A stretch of DNA of 64,000 bases from Clostridia bacterium (GTDB lineage: Bacteria > Bacillota > Clostridia > Oscillospirales > CAG-272), in the NCBI GenBank assembly GCA_017481595.1, contig JAFUOY010000017.1:1-64000 (forward strand), in the 5' to 3' direction. Position numbers and translations under genes: made by a program. The notes beneath the pieces were generated by a model that was not told the origin of the DNA, did no database searches, and saw only the letters and a list, made by a program, of their open reading frames with translations. Position 1 is the stretch's first letter. The number at the start of each line of letters is the position of its first letter. Shown one piece after another: positions 1-8,206 of this stretch.

Positions 1-24
1 ATCCGTCAACTCCGTTGACACCTA

Positions 25-146
25 ATTGCCCTTCCCAAAACATAGTCGTCTCGCGCGCCTCGGTACACTCGGCTTCGACACTCCTTGTTTTGGTTACACA
101 CTCGACAAATTAACACACTGTGTTGATTTGTCCTCGTTCACCCTCA
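25..146. repeat. Direct repeat copy A upstream of the EamA gene
   Basis: This stretch recurs at 1371-1486 in the same orientation with only scattered substitutions. The shared text runs from TTGCCCTTCCC through CCAAAACATAGTCG to the end of a near-perfect palindrome (GACAAATTAACACA, then TGTGTTGATTTGTC). The two copies bracket the EamA transporter gene. No open reading frame of interest lies in it. It reads as a non-coding palindromic intergenic repeat, not a known insertion sequence. Confidence 0.75.
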
Positions 147-185
147 AGGTGAAGGCTATATAATGCACTATACAGAAAACCAAAT

Positions 186-213
186 AAAAAACGCACAATA
201 GTGTGCGTTTTTT
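186..213 (-). terminator. Intrinsic terminator of the EamA gene
   Basis: Hairpin with arms AACGCACA and TGTGCGTT flanked by A and T runs on both sides, directly after the stop codon of the minus-strand transporter. The symmetry allows it to act in both directions. Confidence 0.85.
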
Positions 214-217
214 CTCT

Positions 218-1096
218 TTATTCAGCTTTTTTTAATTTGATTTCGGAGATAAACGCCCCGCCAAGAACGAGAACTGCGCCGATAATTTCGATCACTCCCA
301 TTTTTTCGTGGAGGATAAGGAAGGAAAGAATAAGAGCAAGGATCGGGTCTATATAGCTTAAAATCGCGGCGGTATGCGCCTTTACGTCCTTAAGAGAGGA
401 AAAATACATTACGTAAGCCACACCCGTGTGGATAATTCCGAGAATCAAAACGATAATTACGGATCTTAAATCAAACATAGAGGCGGTAATTTCCTCCGTA
501 AGAAGACTGTAGGGGAGGATAACCATAAGGCTTACGCCAAACTGAAATGCGGTCTTGTCGTAGGCGTCCACATCCTTGATGCCCTTGTTTAAAAATACTA
601 CGGTGGCGTACAGAATTGCAGCGCCGATTCCAAAAAGGATACCCGTTATACCGATTTCACCCGACGAGGAGAATATCCCCGAAACAAGGACCATTCCCAA
701 AAGGGCGGTAGTGATGCCGCAAATTTTTTGCCCGTTTAATTTCTCCTTTAAAATAAGGGGAGAAAAGCCAACTATAAACACAGGGGCAAGGTAATAGCAA
801 AGCGTGGCAATGGAAACGTCGGTGTAGCGGTACGCCTCAAAAAGAAGCACCCAGTTTGCCCCAAGGCAGATTCCCGACAGAATAAGACGGACAAGATTGT
901 TTTTGATGCTCGATATGGTGTCCTTGTTTTTTCTGAAAATTACAAAGGGTAAAAGGAACAAAAAACCGATGGCGGCACGCAAAAAAACCAAAAATCCCGA
1001 GGGGAGTGTGAGATATTTTACAAAAATGCCGATAGTACCGAATATAGCCATAGCTCCGCCAATGCGAAGCTTGGAAAAAAGCTCTTTCTTTTCCAT
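218..1096 (-). CDS. EamA/DMT-family membrane transporter
   Basis: The 292-residue product is a drug/metabolite-superfamily permease with about ten hydrophobic helices arranged as two EamA repeats. Glycine-rich segments such as GAMAIFGTIGIFVKY near the N-terminus and a second repeat from about residue 150 support this. Substrate cannot be assigned; the family moves amino acids, nucleosides or sugar-derived metabolites. The reading frame stays open upstream to 1483, but the start MEKKELF at 1096 is chosen because AAGGAAG lies just before it and the upstream frame crosses a promoter and non-coding repeats. It is monocistronic, with a promoter at 1128-1156 and a terminator at 186-213. Copies of one direct repeat flank it on both sides. 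Confidence 0.85.
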   Translation of the reverse strand: MEKKELFSKLRIGGAMAIFGTIGIFVKYLTLPSGFLVFLRAAIGFLFLLPFVIFRKNKDTISSIKNNLVRLILSGICLGANWVLLFEAYRYTDVSIATLCYYLAPVFIVGFSPLILKEKLNGQKICGITTALLGMVLVSGIFSSSGEIGITGILFGIGAAILYATVVFLNKGIKDVDAYDKTAFQFGVSLMVILPYSLLTEEITASMFDLRSVIIVLILGIIHTGVAYVMYFSSLKDVKAHTAAILSYIDPILALILSFLILHEKMGVIEIIGAVLVLGGAFISEIKLKKAE

Positions 1097-1127
1097 AAAT
1101 TCTTCCTTAATATATATTATAGATAAA

Positions 1128-1156
1128 AGTATAGCACAACGCCGTAAGAAAAGCAA
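1128..1156 (-). promoter_or_regulatory. Promoter of the EamA gene
   Basis: On the minus strand TTGCTT (1151-1156) and TATACT (1128-1133) are separated by 17 bp, about 30 bp before the start codon. Confidence 0.6.
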
Positions 1157-1232
1157 TAGGGAAAATAAAGTAATAGGTAAGAGTGAATAGTGAAGAGGTA
1201 TAGGTAAGGGCTTTGAAAGTGATGAGTGATAA

Positions 1233-1700
1233 GTGAGAAGTGATAAGATGGCTTCGCCGTAGGGGCGACCAAAAAGGCTCCTTCCCCGAGGAGTGCGTAG
1301 CCGTGCCTTTGGTAGAGCTGGCAACGGAGTTGACTGAGGGAGTTTTTGACTCCTTCCACCACTAACGTGGATTGCCCTTCCCAAAACATAGTCGCCTCGC
1401 ACGCCTCGATACACTTGGCTTCGACGCTCCTTGTTTTGGTTACACACTCGACAAATTAACACACCGTGTTGATTTGTCTTCATTCACCCCTCCCTCAAGG
1501 ATGGAGGCAAGGAAAAGCGAGGAGTGATAAGTGATAAGATGGCTTCGCCGTAGGGGCGACCATTGGTCGTCCGCCTCGACAATTCAAAATGCCCCACAGG
1601 GATTAGGCTGTGTCCGTCGCAAAATTAATAATGCAGAATTATTATTTTGTAGATGTGTCGCTTAATTAAAGGCTTGCTTCTCCCGATAAAAGAAGATAGA
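1233..1700. repeat. Mosaic of intergenic repeats, no gene
   Basis: The region from 1097 to 2021 holds no supportable gene. This part is a patchwork: GATGGCTTCGCCGTAGGGGCGACC occurs at about 1238-1271 and again in a longer copy at 1524-1574; the second copy of the direct repeat from 25-146 lies at 1371-1486; and a segment with CCCCACAGGGATTAGGCTG near 1590-1640 recurs inverted near 41925-41975. Simple tracts of GTGATAAGTGA-type words are also present. The 120-residue frame at 1625-1987 has no ribosome binding site or recognisable composition. Confidence 0.7.
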
Positions 1701-1713
1701 AAAGAGAAAAATG

Positions 1714-1911
1714 TCGATATGTTTTCCTTGAAAACTCGATATATTCTCGCATTGCTCGAATTCGATATAATCTTCCTTACGGATGATTTCGATATGATAT
1801 TCGCTTTTACCTCAGGCAAAGCACATATCGAGTCCGTCAGGATATATCGAGTACGAAGTACATATAAATCGTCGAAGGCGAATATCGATACCGCTTGCTG
1901 TATCAAGCGGT
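1714..1911. repeat. Hairpin array 1 with TCGATAT spacers
   Basis: The heptamer TCGATAT occurs at 1714, 1736, 1762 and 1789, then in inverted form ATATCGA at 1825, 1844 and 1882. Between the spacers lie different short inverted repeats: GTTTTC-CTT-GAAAAC (1721-1735), GTAC-GAA-GTAC (1851-1861) and ACCGCTTG-CTGTAT-CAAGCGGT (1890-1911), plus weaker ones. Spacer orientation flips once in the middle. The organisation matches the arrays at 8756-8932 and 26592-26803, although the spacer word differs. Confidence 0.7.
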
Positions 1912-1913
1912 TA

Positions 1914-1952
1914 TAAAAAAACACCCCGCGTCGCAAATGCGACGTGGGGTGT
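1914..1952 (-). terminator. Intrinsic terminator of the opp operon
   Basis: GC-rich hairpin 1921-1952 (ACACCCCGCGTCGC, loop, GCGACGTGGGGTGT) followed on the minus strand by a run of seven T. It lies 70 bp beyond the oppA stop codon. Confidence 0.9.
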
Positions 1953-2021
1953 TGTCTTTTATCAAGACACCTTATCTTAAAGTGCAATACATAAGATATC
2001 CTGAGGCGCTAATCTTAAATA

Positions 2022-3785
2022 TTAGCCCTCTTTGATTTCGTAATACTTCTTGAGTGTTTCAAGAGCCTTCTTAACGTTAGCCTCGTAAGCCTCTCTGCTT
2101 ACGTCGTAGTAACCGTCAAAGTCGTCTGTTGTGCTGTTAGCGTTCTTGTAGAATTCGTTATTATCAGCATCTGTCATACCCATAGCAACGAAGGAGGAAG
2201 CAGGAACCTGTCCACCCTGAGCAACGTCTTCAACGATGTAGTTACGGTCGAGAAGGAGGGAAACCGCATTACGGATTTCCTGCATAGCCTTTTCAGCCTC
2301 TACACCCTTAAGCTCGCTGTCTTCGGGAAGAATGTTCTTGTTGATGTTCCAGCATACGTAGTATGTACCGATCTGACCGGGGATCTTCAACTGGCTGCTG
2401 TACTGGGGATCATTCTTAAGGTTCTTGATTTCGTTTGTAGGAATGCTATCGATAAGCTGCCATTCGCCCTGCTTGAACTTAACGAGCATCAAGTTATCGT
2501 CATCGGAAAGGAAGCAGTTGATTGTAGGCATTGTAACGTTTTCAGCGTCGTAGAATTCAGGGTTCTTTTCAAGAACGATCTTGGACTTGTGCTCCCAGGA
2601 CTTCATTGTGTAAGGACCGTTACAGATGTATGTGGAGGGGTCTGTAGCCCAGTTTTCGCTGTTAAGAGCGGAGGAGTGAACGGGCATGTATGTGGGGAAT
2701 GCGAGAAGCTCATTCCAGTAAGCAACTGCGTTGTTAAGTGTAACAACGAGAGTTCTGTCGTCTGTAGCTTCAACTGCAAGATCCTCGGGGTTATCTGTGC
2801 CGTAGCCCTTAACAACCTCAAACATGTAGCCGTAGTCAGCACCGAGTGCAGCGGATGCAGCTCTCTTCCAAGATCTTTCAAAATCTTCAGCTGTAAGAGC
2901 ATCGCCGTTGCTCCACTTAAGGCCTTCCTTAAGTGTGTATGTGTATGTAACTGTACCGTCAGCATTTGTAACGCCCTCGGGAAGGGATTCAGCAAGGTCA
3001 GCAACGATGGAGAGCACGCCATCAACCTCTGTCCACTTTGCAAGACCTGCAAAGAGGTGAGCGATCATTGTAGCGCCGTCAACAGCGGAGTTAAGAGCGG
3101 GGTCAAGGGACTGGGGCTCGGAAGCGAGACATACGTTTATGTAATCCTGACCGTCAATTTTGGAGTTCATAAAGTACTTATATCCAAGAGGGTTGGAGAA
3201 GAAGCCCTGTACGCTGGAGTCGATCATATAAAGGTCTGTGTAGAAGTAAAGAGGAGTGATACAGCCTGTTGCCATAAGCATATCCTCTGCCATGTGCATC
3301 ATCTTGTAACGCTTAGCGGAGTCTGTACATGTCTTGATTCTAGTAATAAGAACGTCATATGTCTGAGCCCATGTGCCGTTTGTAACCTTATCTGAGTAGC
3401 CAAGGCCTGTGAGGTCGAGGTTGTACATCTTAAGGTTAGCGTGCGCGCCCTTACCGTACTGAACGTCGTTGTTACCGGAGCCGGATGTCCACATATCGAG
3501 GAAGCAGATAGGATCGTTGTAGTCAGCGAGCCAACCGTTACGTGCGATTGTGTATTCACCGTTCTTACGTGTGTCAAGGAATGTAGCCCATTCCTGTGTT
3601 TCAAGGGTCATTGTAATACCTACTGTATCGAGTGCGCCCTGAATGTATTCGCCAATTGCCTTGTGTCCTGAGCCTTCGTTGTAGAGATAGTCAAGGGAGA
3701 GTGTTCCTTTTTTGGAGCCGCCGCAAGCAACTGCCATACTCAACACCATAACTATACAAAGAAGCAATGCTAAAAACTTTTTCAT
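2022..3785 (-). CDS. oppA: Oligopeptide-binding lipoprotein OppA, apparently circularly permuted
   Basis: Extracellular family 5 solute-binding lipoprotein (587 residues) that would capture peptides for OppBCDF. A signal peptide ends in the lipobox AVAC (Cys21). The domain order is unusual. Residues 28-210 (YLYNEGSGHKAI, LETQEWATFLDTRKNGEY, GWLADYNDP, ITPLYFY) correspond to the part that is C-terminal in ordinary OppA. Residues 211-587 (ASEPQSLDPALNS, YTYTLKEGLKWSNGD, NGPYTMKSWE, AVSLLLDRNYI) correspond to the part that is normally N-terminal. The protein ends at LKKYYEIKEG, where normal OppA would run into the lobe now placed first, so both edges fit a clean permutation. The frame is intact and AAAGGATA precedes the ATG. 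The gene is last in the opp operon but has its own promoter at 3911-3939. Assembly error is possible but would need two in-frame joints. Confidence 0.9.
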   Translation of the reverse strand: MKKFLALLLCIVMVLSMAVACGGSKKGTLSLDYLYNEGSGHKAIGEYIQGALDTVGITMTLETQEWATFLDTRKNGEYTIARNGWLADYNDPICFLDMWTSGSGNNDVQYGKGAHANLKMYNLDLTGLGYSDKVTNGTWAQTYDVLITRIKTCTDSAKRYKMMHMAEDMLMATGCITPLYFYTDLYMIDSSVQGFFSNPLGYKYFMNSKIDGQDYINVCLASEPQSLDPALNSAVDGATMIAHLFAGLAKWTEVDGVLSIVADLAESLPEGVTNADGTVTYTYTLKEGLKWSNGDALTAEDFERSWKRAASAALGADYGYMFEVVKGYGTDNPEDLAVEATDDRTLVVTLNNAVAYWNELLAFPTYMPVHSSALNSENWATDPSTYICNGPYTMKSWEHKSKIVLEKNPEFYDAENVTMPTINCFLSDDDNLMLVKFKQGEWQLIDSIPTNEIKNLKNDPQYSSQLKIPGQIGTYYVCWNINKNILPEDSELKGVEAEKAMQEIRNAVSLLLDRNYIVEDVAQGGQVPASSFVAMGMTDADNNEFYKNANSTTDDFDGYYDVSREAYEANVKKALETLKKYYEIKEG

Positions 3786-3827
3786 AATATTATCCTTTCA
3801 GTGTGTGTTTGTGTTTATTTCCGAGCC

Positions 3828-3859
3828 GCTTAAGGAAGTATTGCACGTCTTCCTTAAGC
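3828..3859 (-). promoter_or_regulatory. Hairpin in the oppA leader
   Basis: Perfect 11-bp inverted repeat, GCTTAAGGAAG and CTTCCTTAAGC around a 10-nt loop, between oppF and oppA. No T run follows on the minus strand, so it is more likely an mRNA-stabilising or processing hairpin than a terminator. Confidence 0.6.
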
Positions 3860-3910
3860 AACTAATGAAACCTTTAATAAATTTTAATGAATTTTAATAT
3901 ATTTAAATAA

Positions 3911-3939
3911 ATTATAACAGATTTAATGAATTTTGTCAA
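3911..3939 (-). promoter_or_regulatory. Consensus promoter for oppA
   Basis: TTGACA (3934-3939) and TATAAT (3911-3916) on the minus strand with exactly 17 bp between them, overlapping the last codons of oppF. It would give extra binding-protein transcript independent of the operon promoter. Confidence 0.8.
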
Positions 3940-4912
3940 GGTTGTGACAAGCGACAAAGTGTCCCTTGCTTACTTCCTTGAATTCGGGCATTGAAGATGC
4001 GCATTCCTCAGTTGCGTAGGGGCAACGTGTACGGAAGGGGCAGCCCGAGGGTGCGTTTAATGGGCTGGGGATGTCACCGCCAAGGGCAATACGCTGATTA
4101 GCTCTTGCAATCTTGGGGTCGGGAATGGGAACTGCGGAGATCAGAGCTCTTGAATAGGGGTGGAGAGGTCTTTCGTAGATCTCACCCGCGTCAGCAAGCT
4201 CAACCATCTTACCAAGATACATAACCGCAATACGGTCACTGATGTGGCGTACTACAAGCAAGTCGTGGGCAATAAAGAGATAGGTAAGACCGATCTTATC
4301 TCTCAATTCGTCAAACATATTGATAACCTGCGCCTGAATTGAAACGTCAAGAGCAGAAACAGGCTCATCACATACGATAAACTCGGGATTAACCGCAAGA
4401 GATCTTGCAATACCGATTCTTTGACGCTGACCGCCTGAGAACTCGTGGGCGTAACGTGAAGCGTGCTCACTGTTAAGGCCAACGTGATTCATAAGCTCAA
4501 GTATACGGTCCTGACGCTCTTCCTTAGTTGTGTAAAGCTTATGAACGTCAAGGGGCTCACCGATAATATCGGATACCGTCATACGGGGGTTCAAGGATGA
4601 ATAGGGATCCTGGAAAACCATAGTAGCCTTCTTACGGAACTCCTTTATATCCTCCTTTGTTTCAATAAGCTTACCGTTGTAGTAAATTTCACCTGCGGTA
4701 GGCTTGTAAAGGTGGAGAAGAGTACGGCCAACCGTTGTCTTACCGCATCCGGATTCACCAACGAGACCGAGAGTCTCACCCTTATTTATATAGAAAGAAA
4801 CGTCATCAACAGCCTTTAAGGGCTTTGTTTTGAATGCTCCAACGTTGATATTGAAGTATTCCTTAAGGTGCTTAACCTCTACAAGGGGGGGATTTTTAAT
4901 TATTTCGCTCAT
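3923..4912 (-). CDS. oppF: Oligopeptide ABC transporter ATPase OppF
   Basis: Cytoplasmic ATP-binding subunit (329 residues) that, paired with OppD, powers peptide import. Visible are Walker A GESGCGKT (about 52-59), the signature FSGGQ (about 158-162), Walker B with CDEP, and the C-terminal oligopeptide/dipeptide extension with the cysteines of CPFRTRCPYATEEC. The ATG overlaps the oppD stop as ATGA, so the two are translationally coupled. Full length for the family. Confidence 0.96.
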   Translation of the reverse strand: MSEIIKNPPLVEVKHLKEYFNINVGAFKTKPLKAVDDVSFYINKGETLGLVGESGCGKTTVGRTLLHLYKPTAGEIYYNGKLIETKEDIKEFRKKATMVFQDPYSSLNPRMTVSDIIGEPLDVHKLYTTKEERQDRILELMNHVGLNSEHASRYAHEFSGGQRQRIGIARSLAVNPEFIVCDEPVSALDVSIQAQVINMFDELRDKIGLTYLFIAHDLLVVRHISDRIAVMYLGKMVELADAGEIYERPLHPYSRALISAVPIPDPKIARANQRIALGGDIPSPLNAPSGCPFRTRCPYATEECASSMPEFKEVSKGHFVACHNLDKIH

Positions 4913-5925
4913 TTCTTACCCTCCTTACCTTTTTTAACGGTTATAGTGCCGTCTTCAATGCCTTTTTTTACGTTCATCCAGCAGCAAGCCCAATGATTTT
5001 CGTTAATAACCATTGTTTCGGGACGGTTGTAGATACAAACCTTCATTGCCGCGTCACAACGGGGAGCGAAGGGACAGCCCTTAGGCATATTGAGAAGGTC
5101 AATAGGAGTACCTGTAATGGGTTGAAGCTTTGTTCCTGAGGAATCCGCTGTGGGGATGGAGCGCAAAAGACCCTTTGTATATTCGTGACAGGGGTTGTAG
5201 AATATTTCATCCGCCGTACCCTGCTCACAAATAGAGCCTGCGTACATAACGATGACCTCGTCACACATCTGCGCAACTACGCCAAGGTCGTGAGTGATCA
5301 TAATAATAGCCATACCAAGCTCCTTCTGAAGCTGATTCATAAGCTCAAGGATCTGAGCCTGAATAGTAACGTCAAGGGCTGTGGTGGGCTCGTCGGCGAT
5401 AAGGATATCGGGCTCGCAGGCAAGTGCCATAGCGATTACGATTCTCTGTCTCATACCGCCGGAAAATTCGAAGGGATACTGGTTCATTCTCTTTTCGGGC
5501 TCGTTGATGTTTACAAGCTTAAGCATTTCAATAGCTCTTGCCTTTGCCTCCTCCTTGTTACGGGGAGTGTGGAGCAAAATTGCCTCCATAAGCTGGTGCC
5601 CGATGGTGTAGGTGGGGTTAAGAGATGTCATAGGGTCCTGGAAGATTATAGAGATCTTGTTACCGCGAACAGTTCTCATAACCTTTTCACCGGAGTTTAC
5701 AAGCTCCTGTCCGTCAAGCTTAACGGAGCCGGAAACTATTTTACCGGTGGATGCAAGAATTTGCATAATGGAATAAGCGGTAACGGATTTACCCGAGCCT
5801 GATTCTCCAACTATACCGAGAACCTTACCGCGTTCAAGACTGAAGGAAACGCCGTTTACGGCTTTAACCTCGCCCGCATCCGTAAAGAAGGAGGTATGCA
5901 GGTCTTTTACTTCAAGTAATGCCAT
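4909..5925 (-). CDS. oppD: Oligopeptide ABC transporter ATPase OppD
   Basis: Second ATP-binding subunit (338 residues) of the Opp importer. Walker A GESGSGKS lies near residues 40-47, the signature is FSGGMRQRI, and Walker B reads ILIADEP. The C-terminal extension carries CPFAPRC and CIYNRPE, the region that in related transporters binds an Fe-S cluster. It lies between oppC and oppF with very short gaps. Confidence 0.96.
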   Translation of the reverse strand: MALLEVKDLHTSFFTDAGEVKAVNGVSFSLERGKVLGIVGESGSGKSVTAYSIMQILASTGKIVSGSVKLDGQELVNSGEKVMRTVRGNKISIIFQDPMTSLNPTYTIGHQLMEAILLHTPRNKEEAKARAIEMLKLVNINEPEKRMNQYPFEFSGGMRQRIVIAMALACEPDILIADEPTTALDVTIQAQILELMNQLQKELGMAIIMITHDLGVVAQMCDEVIVMYAGSICEQGTADEIFYNPCHEYTKGLLRSIPTADSSGTKLQPITGTPIDLLNMPKGCPFAPRCDAAMKVCIYNRPETMVINENHWACCWMNVKKGIEDGTITVKKGKEGKK

Positions 5926-5939
5926 ATTTACGTTCCTCC

Positions 5940-7001
5940 TTAGCTATTGATCTTGGGGTCAAAGGCATCGCGCAAGCCGTCGCCAAAGAGGTTCAAGGAA
6001 AGCACGATAAGTGAAATTACGATTGCAGGGATAACCAGACGGTAGGGATAAGACATAACACCGTTGAGTGCGTCGCTGGCAAGGGAGCCAAGGGACGGCA
6101 TAGGCGCGTTTACACCGAGACCGATAAAGGAAAGGTAGCTTTCCGTAAAGATAGCGCTGGGGATCTGGAGAGCTGTGGAAATAATGATAACGCTGATACA
6201 GTTAGGTACCAAGTGCTTCATAATGATCCAACGGCTGCCTGCGCCCGTTGCTTTTGCAGAGAGAACGTATTCCTGCTCACGAAGGGAGAGGATCTGACCT
6301 CTTATAAGTCTTGCCATGGATACCCAGTAAAGAAGGGCGAATACGATAAACAAGCTTATTATGTTTCCGCCAATAGCCTCAAGGAACGTACCCTTTAAGG
6401 CGTCTCCGAATACCAGCTTAAATACGGTAGCAAGAAGAATAACCATAAGCATATCGGGAAGTGAGTAGATAATATCAACGATACGCATTATAACAAGGTC
6501 CACCTTGCCGCCGAGATAACCTGCAAGGGAGCCGATGGTCATACCGATAACAAGAACGATAATGCTGGCAAAGAAGCCTACGGTAAGTGAAATTCTCGTA
6601 CCGTATACCACTCGTATAAAGTAATCTCTGCCTGCGGAGTCAGTACCGAAAATATGGGGGAATACCTTTTCGCCGTTTTCAATACGCTCAAGCTCTGTTG
6701 CGCCGTATTCAAAGGGCTTTAAGTTGTTGTAAGATGGATCAACGGGCTTAAAAAGCTGCTGACCGAGCTGCTCGTCATACTCATAGGGCCATACCATAGG
6801 TATGATAAGACAAGCGATAGTAATAAATACAATAATAAAGAAGCTTACTGTTGCTACTTTGTTTTTGAGAAGACGCTTTACGCCGTCCTTAAAGAAGGTT
6901 GACGGAGGACGCATCTTGACCATATATTCTTTTTCTTCAGCGGTAGCGGGAATGAATTGATCTAAATCCACCTGCATGCTGAAAGGATTTTTCTTTTTCA
7001 T
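5940..7001 (-). CDS. oppC: Oligopeptide ABC transporter permease OppC
   Basis: Inner-membrane permease (353 residues) with an N-terminal OppC_N segment (first helix near residue 52), then the binding-protein-dependent transport domain with about five further helices. The EAA loop (VLSAKATGAGSRWIIMKHL) contacts the ATPases. A long extracytoplasmic loop follows helix 1, as usual for OppC. It starts 15 bp after oppB ends, with an AAAGGGG ribosome binding site. Confidence 0.95.
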   Translation of the reverse strand: MKKKNPFSMQVDLDQFIPATAEEKEYMVKMRPPSTFFKDGVKRLLKNKVATVSFFIIVFITIACLIIPMVWPYEYDEQLGQQLFKPVDPSYNNLKPFEYGATELERIENGEKVFPHIFGTDSAGRDYFIRVVYGTRISLTVGFFASIIVLVIGMTIGSLAGYLGGKVDLVIMRIVDIIYSLPDMLMVILLATVFKLVFGDALKGTFLEAIGGNIISLFIVFALLYWVSMARLIRGQILSLREQEYVLSAKATGAGSRWIIMKHLVPNCISVIIISTALQIPSAIFTESYLSFIGLGVNAPMPSLGSLASDALNGVMSYPYRLVIPAIVISLIVLSLNLFGDGLRDAFDPKINS

Positions 7002-7016
7002 GACGATCCCCTTTCT

Positions 7017-7943
7017 TTATTCCAAGGTAATACGAGGGTCAACCACTTTATAAAGGATATCGCCCACGAGGTTCATAATAACGATAAGGCTGGCAAGAAT
7101 AATAGTTGTACCCATAACCATAGGATAGTCACGGTTTGTAATGCTGCTAACAAATTCCTTACCGATACCTGCAACGCCGAAGATCTTTTCAACAACGAGG
7201 GAGCCTGTAACGATATAAGCAAGCATAGGACCAAAGTATGTGATTACGGGGATAAGCGCGTTCTTGAGCGCGTGGCCAAAAATAATTTTCGGACCGGAAA
7301 CACCCTTAGCCTTAGCAGTTCTTATGTAGTCCTGACCGAGAACGTCAAGCATGGAGGAACGGGTAAGACGGGTAATGTGTGCCATAGGATAAAGGGCAAG
7401 AGTGATAGTAGGAAGGATAAGACCGCCTGCAGTATCACCGAAGGTGTGCATATTCAACACAAACGAGCCTAACAGTAATAGAGCAGTACCCATAATAAAT
7501 GAAGGCATTGAAATAAATGCGGTGGTAATAACCATTATTACACGGTCAATAACCTTATTTCTCTTAAGTGCCGCAACGGAGCCGAGTACAACGCCGATAA
7601 CCAGCGCGGAGGCAGCTGCGATAAGACCGAGGGTTGCGGAGGTCTTCATACCGTCACTAATAATATCAACAACCGTACGTCCTCTCTGCTTAATGGAAGG
7701 ACCGAAATCAAACTCGGTAATAATATCCTTCAGATAGGTGATGTACTGCTGGAACAATGGCTTGTCCAAGCCGTATTTTTCTTTTAGCGCCGCTTCAACC
7801 TCAGGTGAAACAGCCTTTTCTGCCGTAAAAGGACCGCCGGGTATCAGGTGAACTACGAAAAAGGTTACCGTAATAACAACCCAAATGGTCAAAATGGCAA
7901 GTAGAATTCGCTTTAAGATATATAACATCGTTTTGGAATTCAT
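7017..7943 (-). CDS. oppB: Oligopeptide ABC transporter permease OppB
   Basis: Inner-membrane permease (308 residues), first gene of the operon. It has the typical OppB start (ILKRILLAILTIWVVITVTFFVVHL contains helix 1), six predicted helices and the EAA loop YIRTAKAKGVSGPKIIFGHAL. It ends in the family motif VVDPRITLE. AAAGGAAAGG precedes the ATG at 7943. An in-frame ATG five codons later is a less favoured alternative. Confidence 0.95.
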   Translation of the reverse strand: MNSKTMLYILKRILLAILTIWVVITVTFFVVHLIPGGPFTAEKAVSPEVEAALKEKYGLDKPLFQQYITYLKDIITEFDFGPSIKQRGRTVVDIISDGMKTSATLGLIAAASALVIGVVLGSVAALKRNKVIDRVIMVITTAFISMPSFIMGTALLLLGSFVLNMHTFGDTAGGLILPTITLALYPMAHITRLTRSSMLDVLGQDYIRTAKAKGVSGPKIIFGHALKNALIPVITYFGPMLAYIVTGSLVVEKIFGVAGIGKEFVSSITNRDYPMVMGTTIILASLIVIMNLVGDILYKVVDPRITLE

Positions 7944-7963
7944 TTAATACCTTTCCTTTCTTC

Positions 7964-8002
7964 CCATACGCTAAAACCTTTTAAAATAAAAAAAGCGTAT
8001 GG
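7964..8002 (-). promoter_or_regulatory. Inverted repeat in the oppB leader
   Basis: Arms CCATACGCT and AGCGTATGG (9 bp) enclose a 21-nt AT-rich loop directly before the oppB ribosome binding site. In the mRNA it could form a hairpin next to the start, or at the DNA level serve as an operator. No known riboswitch is recognisable in the roughly 160-nt leader. Confidence 0.45.
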
Positions 8003-8109
8003 CTATGTTAGATTATTTGGCAAATGGGCAATAAAAATTTGAAGAAATATCGTAAAATAAATGATAAAATTCCTTAAAAATCAGTCTGCTCGAAAAATTA
8101 GCCAAAAAC

Positions 8110-8138
8110 ATTATAGCACAAAGATTTCTTTTTGTCAA
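8110..8138 (-). promoter_or_regulatory. Consensus promoter of the opp operon
   Basis: TTGACA (8133-8138), a 17-bp spacer and TATAAT (8110-8115) on the minus strand. It implies a leader of about 160 nt before oppB. Confidence 0.85.
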
Positions 8139-8206
8139 TTAGTACTAAATATATTATATAATATTTTTTTAAAAAATAAAATAAATGAAGAAAATGAAAA
8201 AAGGTA

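Noticed and set aside
1625-1987. 120-residue minus-strand frame
   Set aside because: It runs across hairpin array 1 and the opp terminator, with no ribosome binding site; an artefact of repeat sequence.
2589-3395. 268-residue open frame opposite oppA, and similar long antisense frames inside other genes
   Set aside because: They mirror the strongly coding minus strand, lack ribosome binding sites and have cysteine-rich or low-complexity products.
2022-3785. OppA read as a simple assembly chimera
   Set aside because: Both joints are in frame and fall exactly at the permutation boundaries, the signal peptide is intact, and promoter and terminator are in place; kept as a natural permutation, though reads should be checked.
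7944-8102. Riboswitch in the opp leader
   Set aside because: Only a single 9-bp inverted repeat is visible; no known aptamer signature matches.
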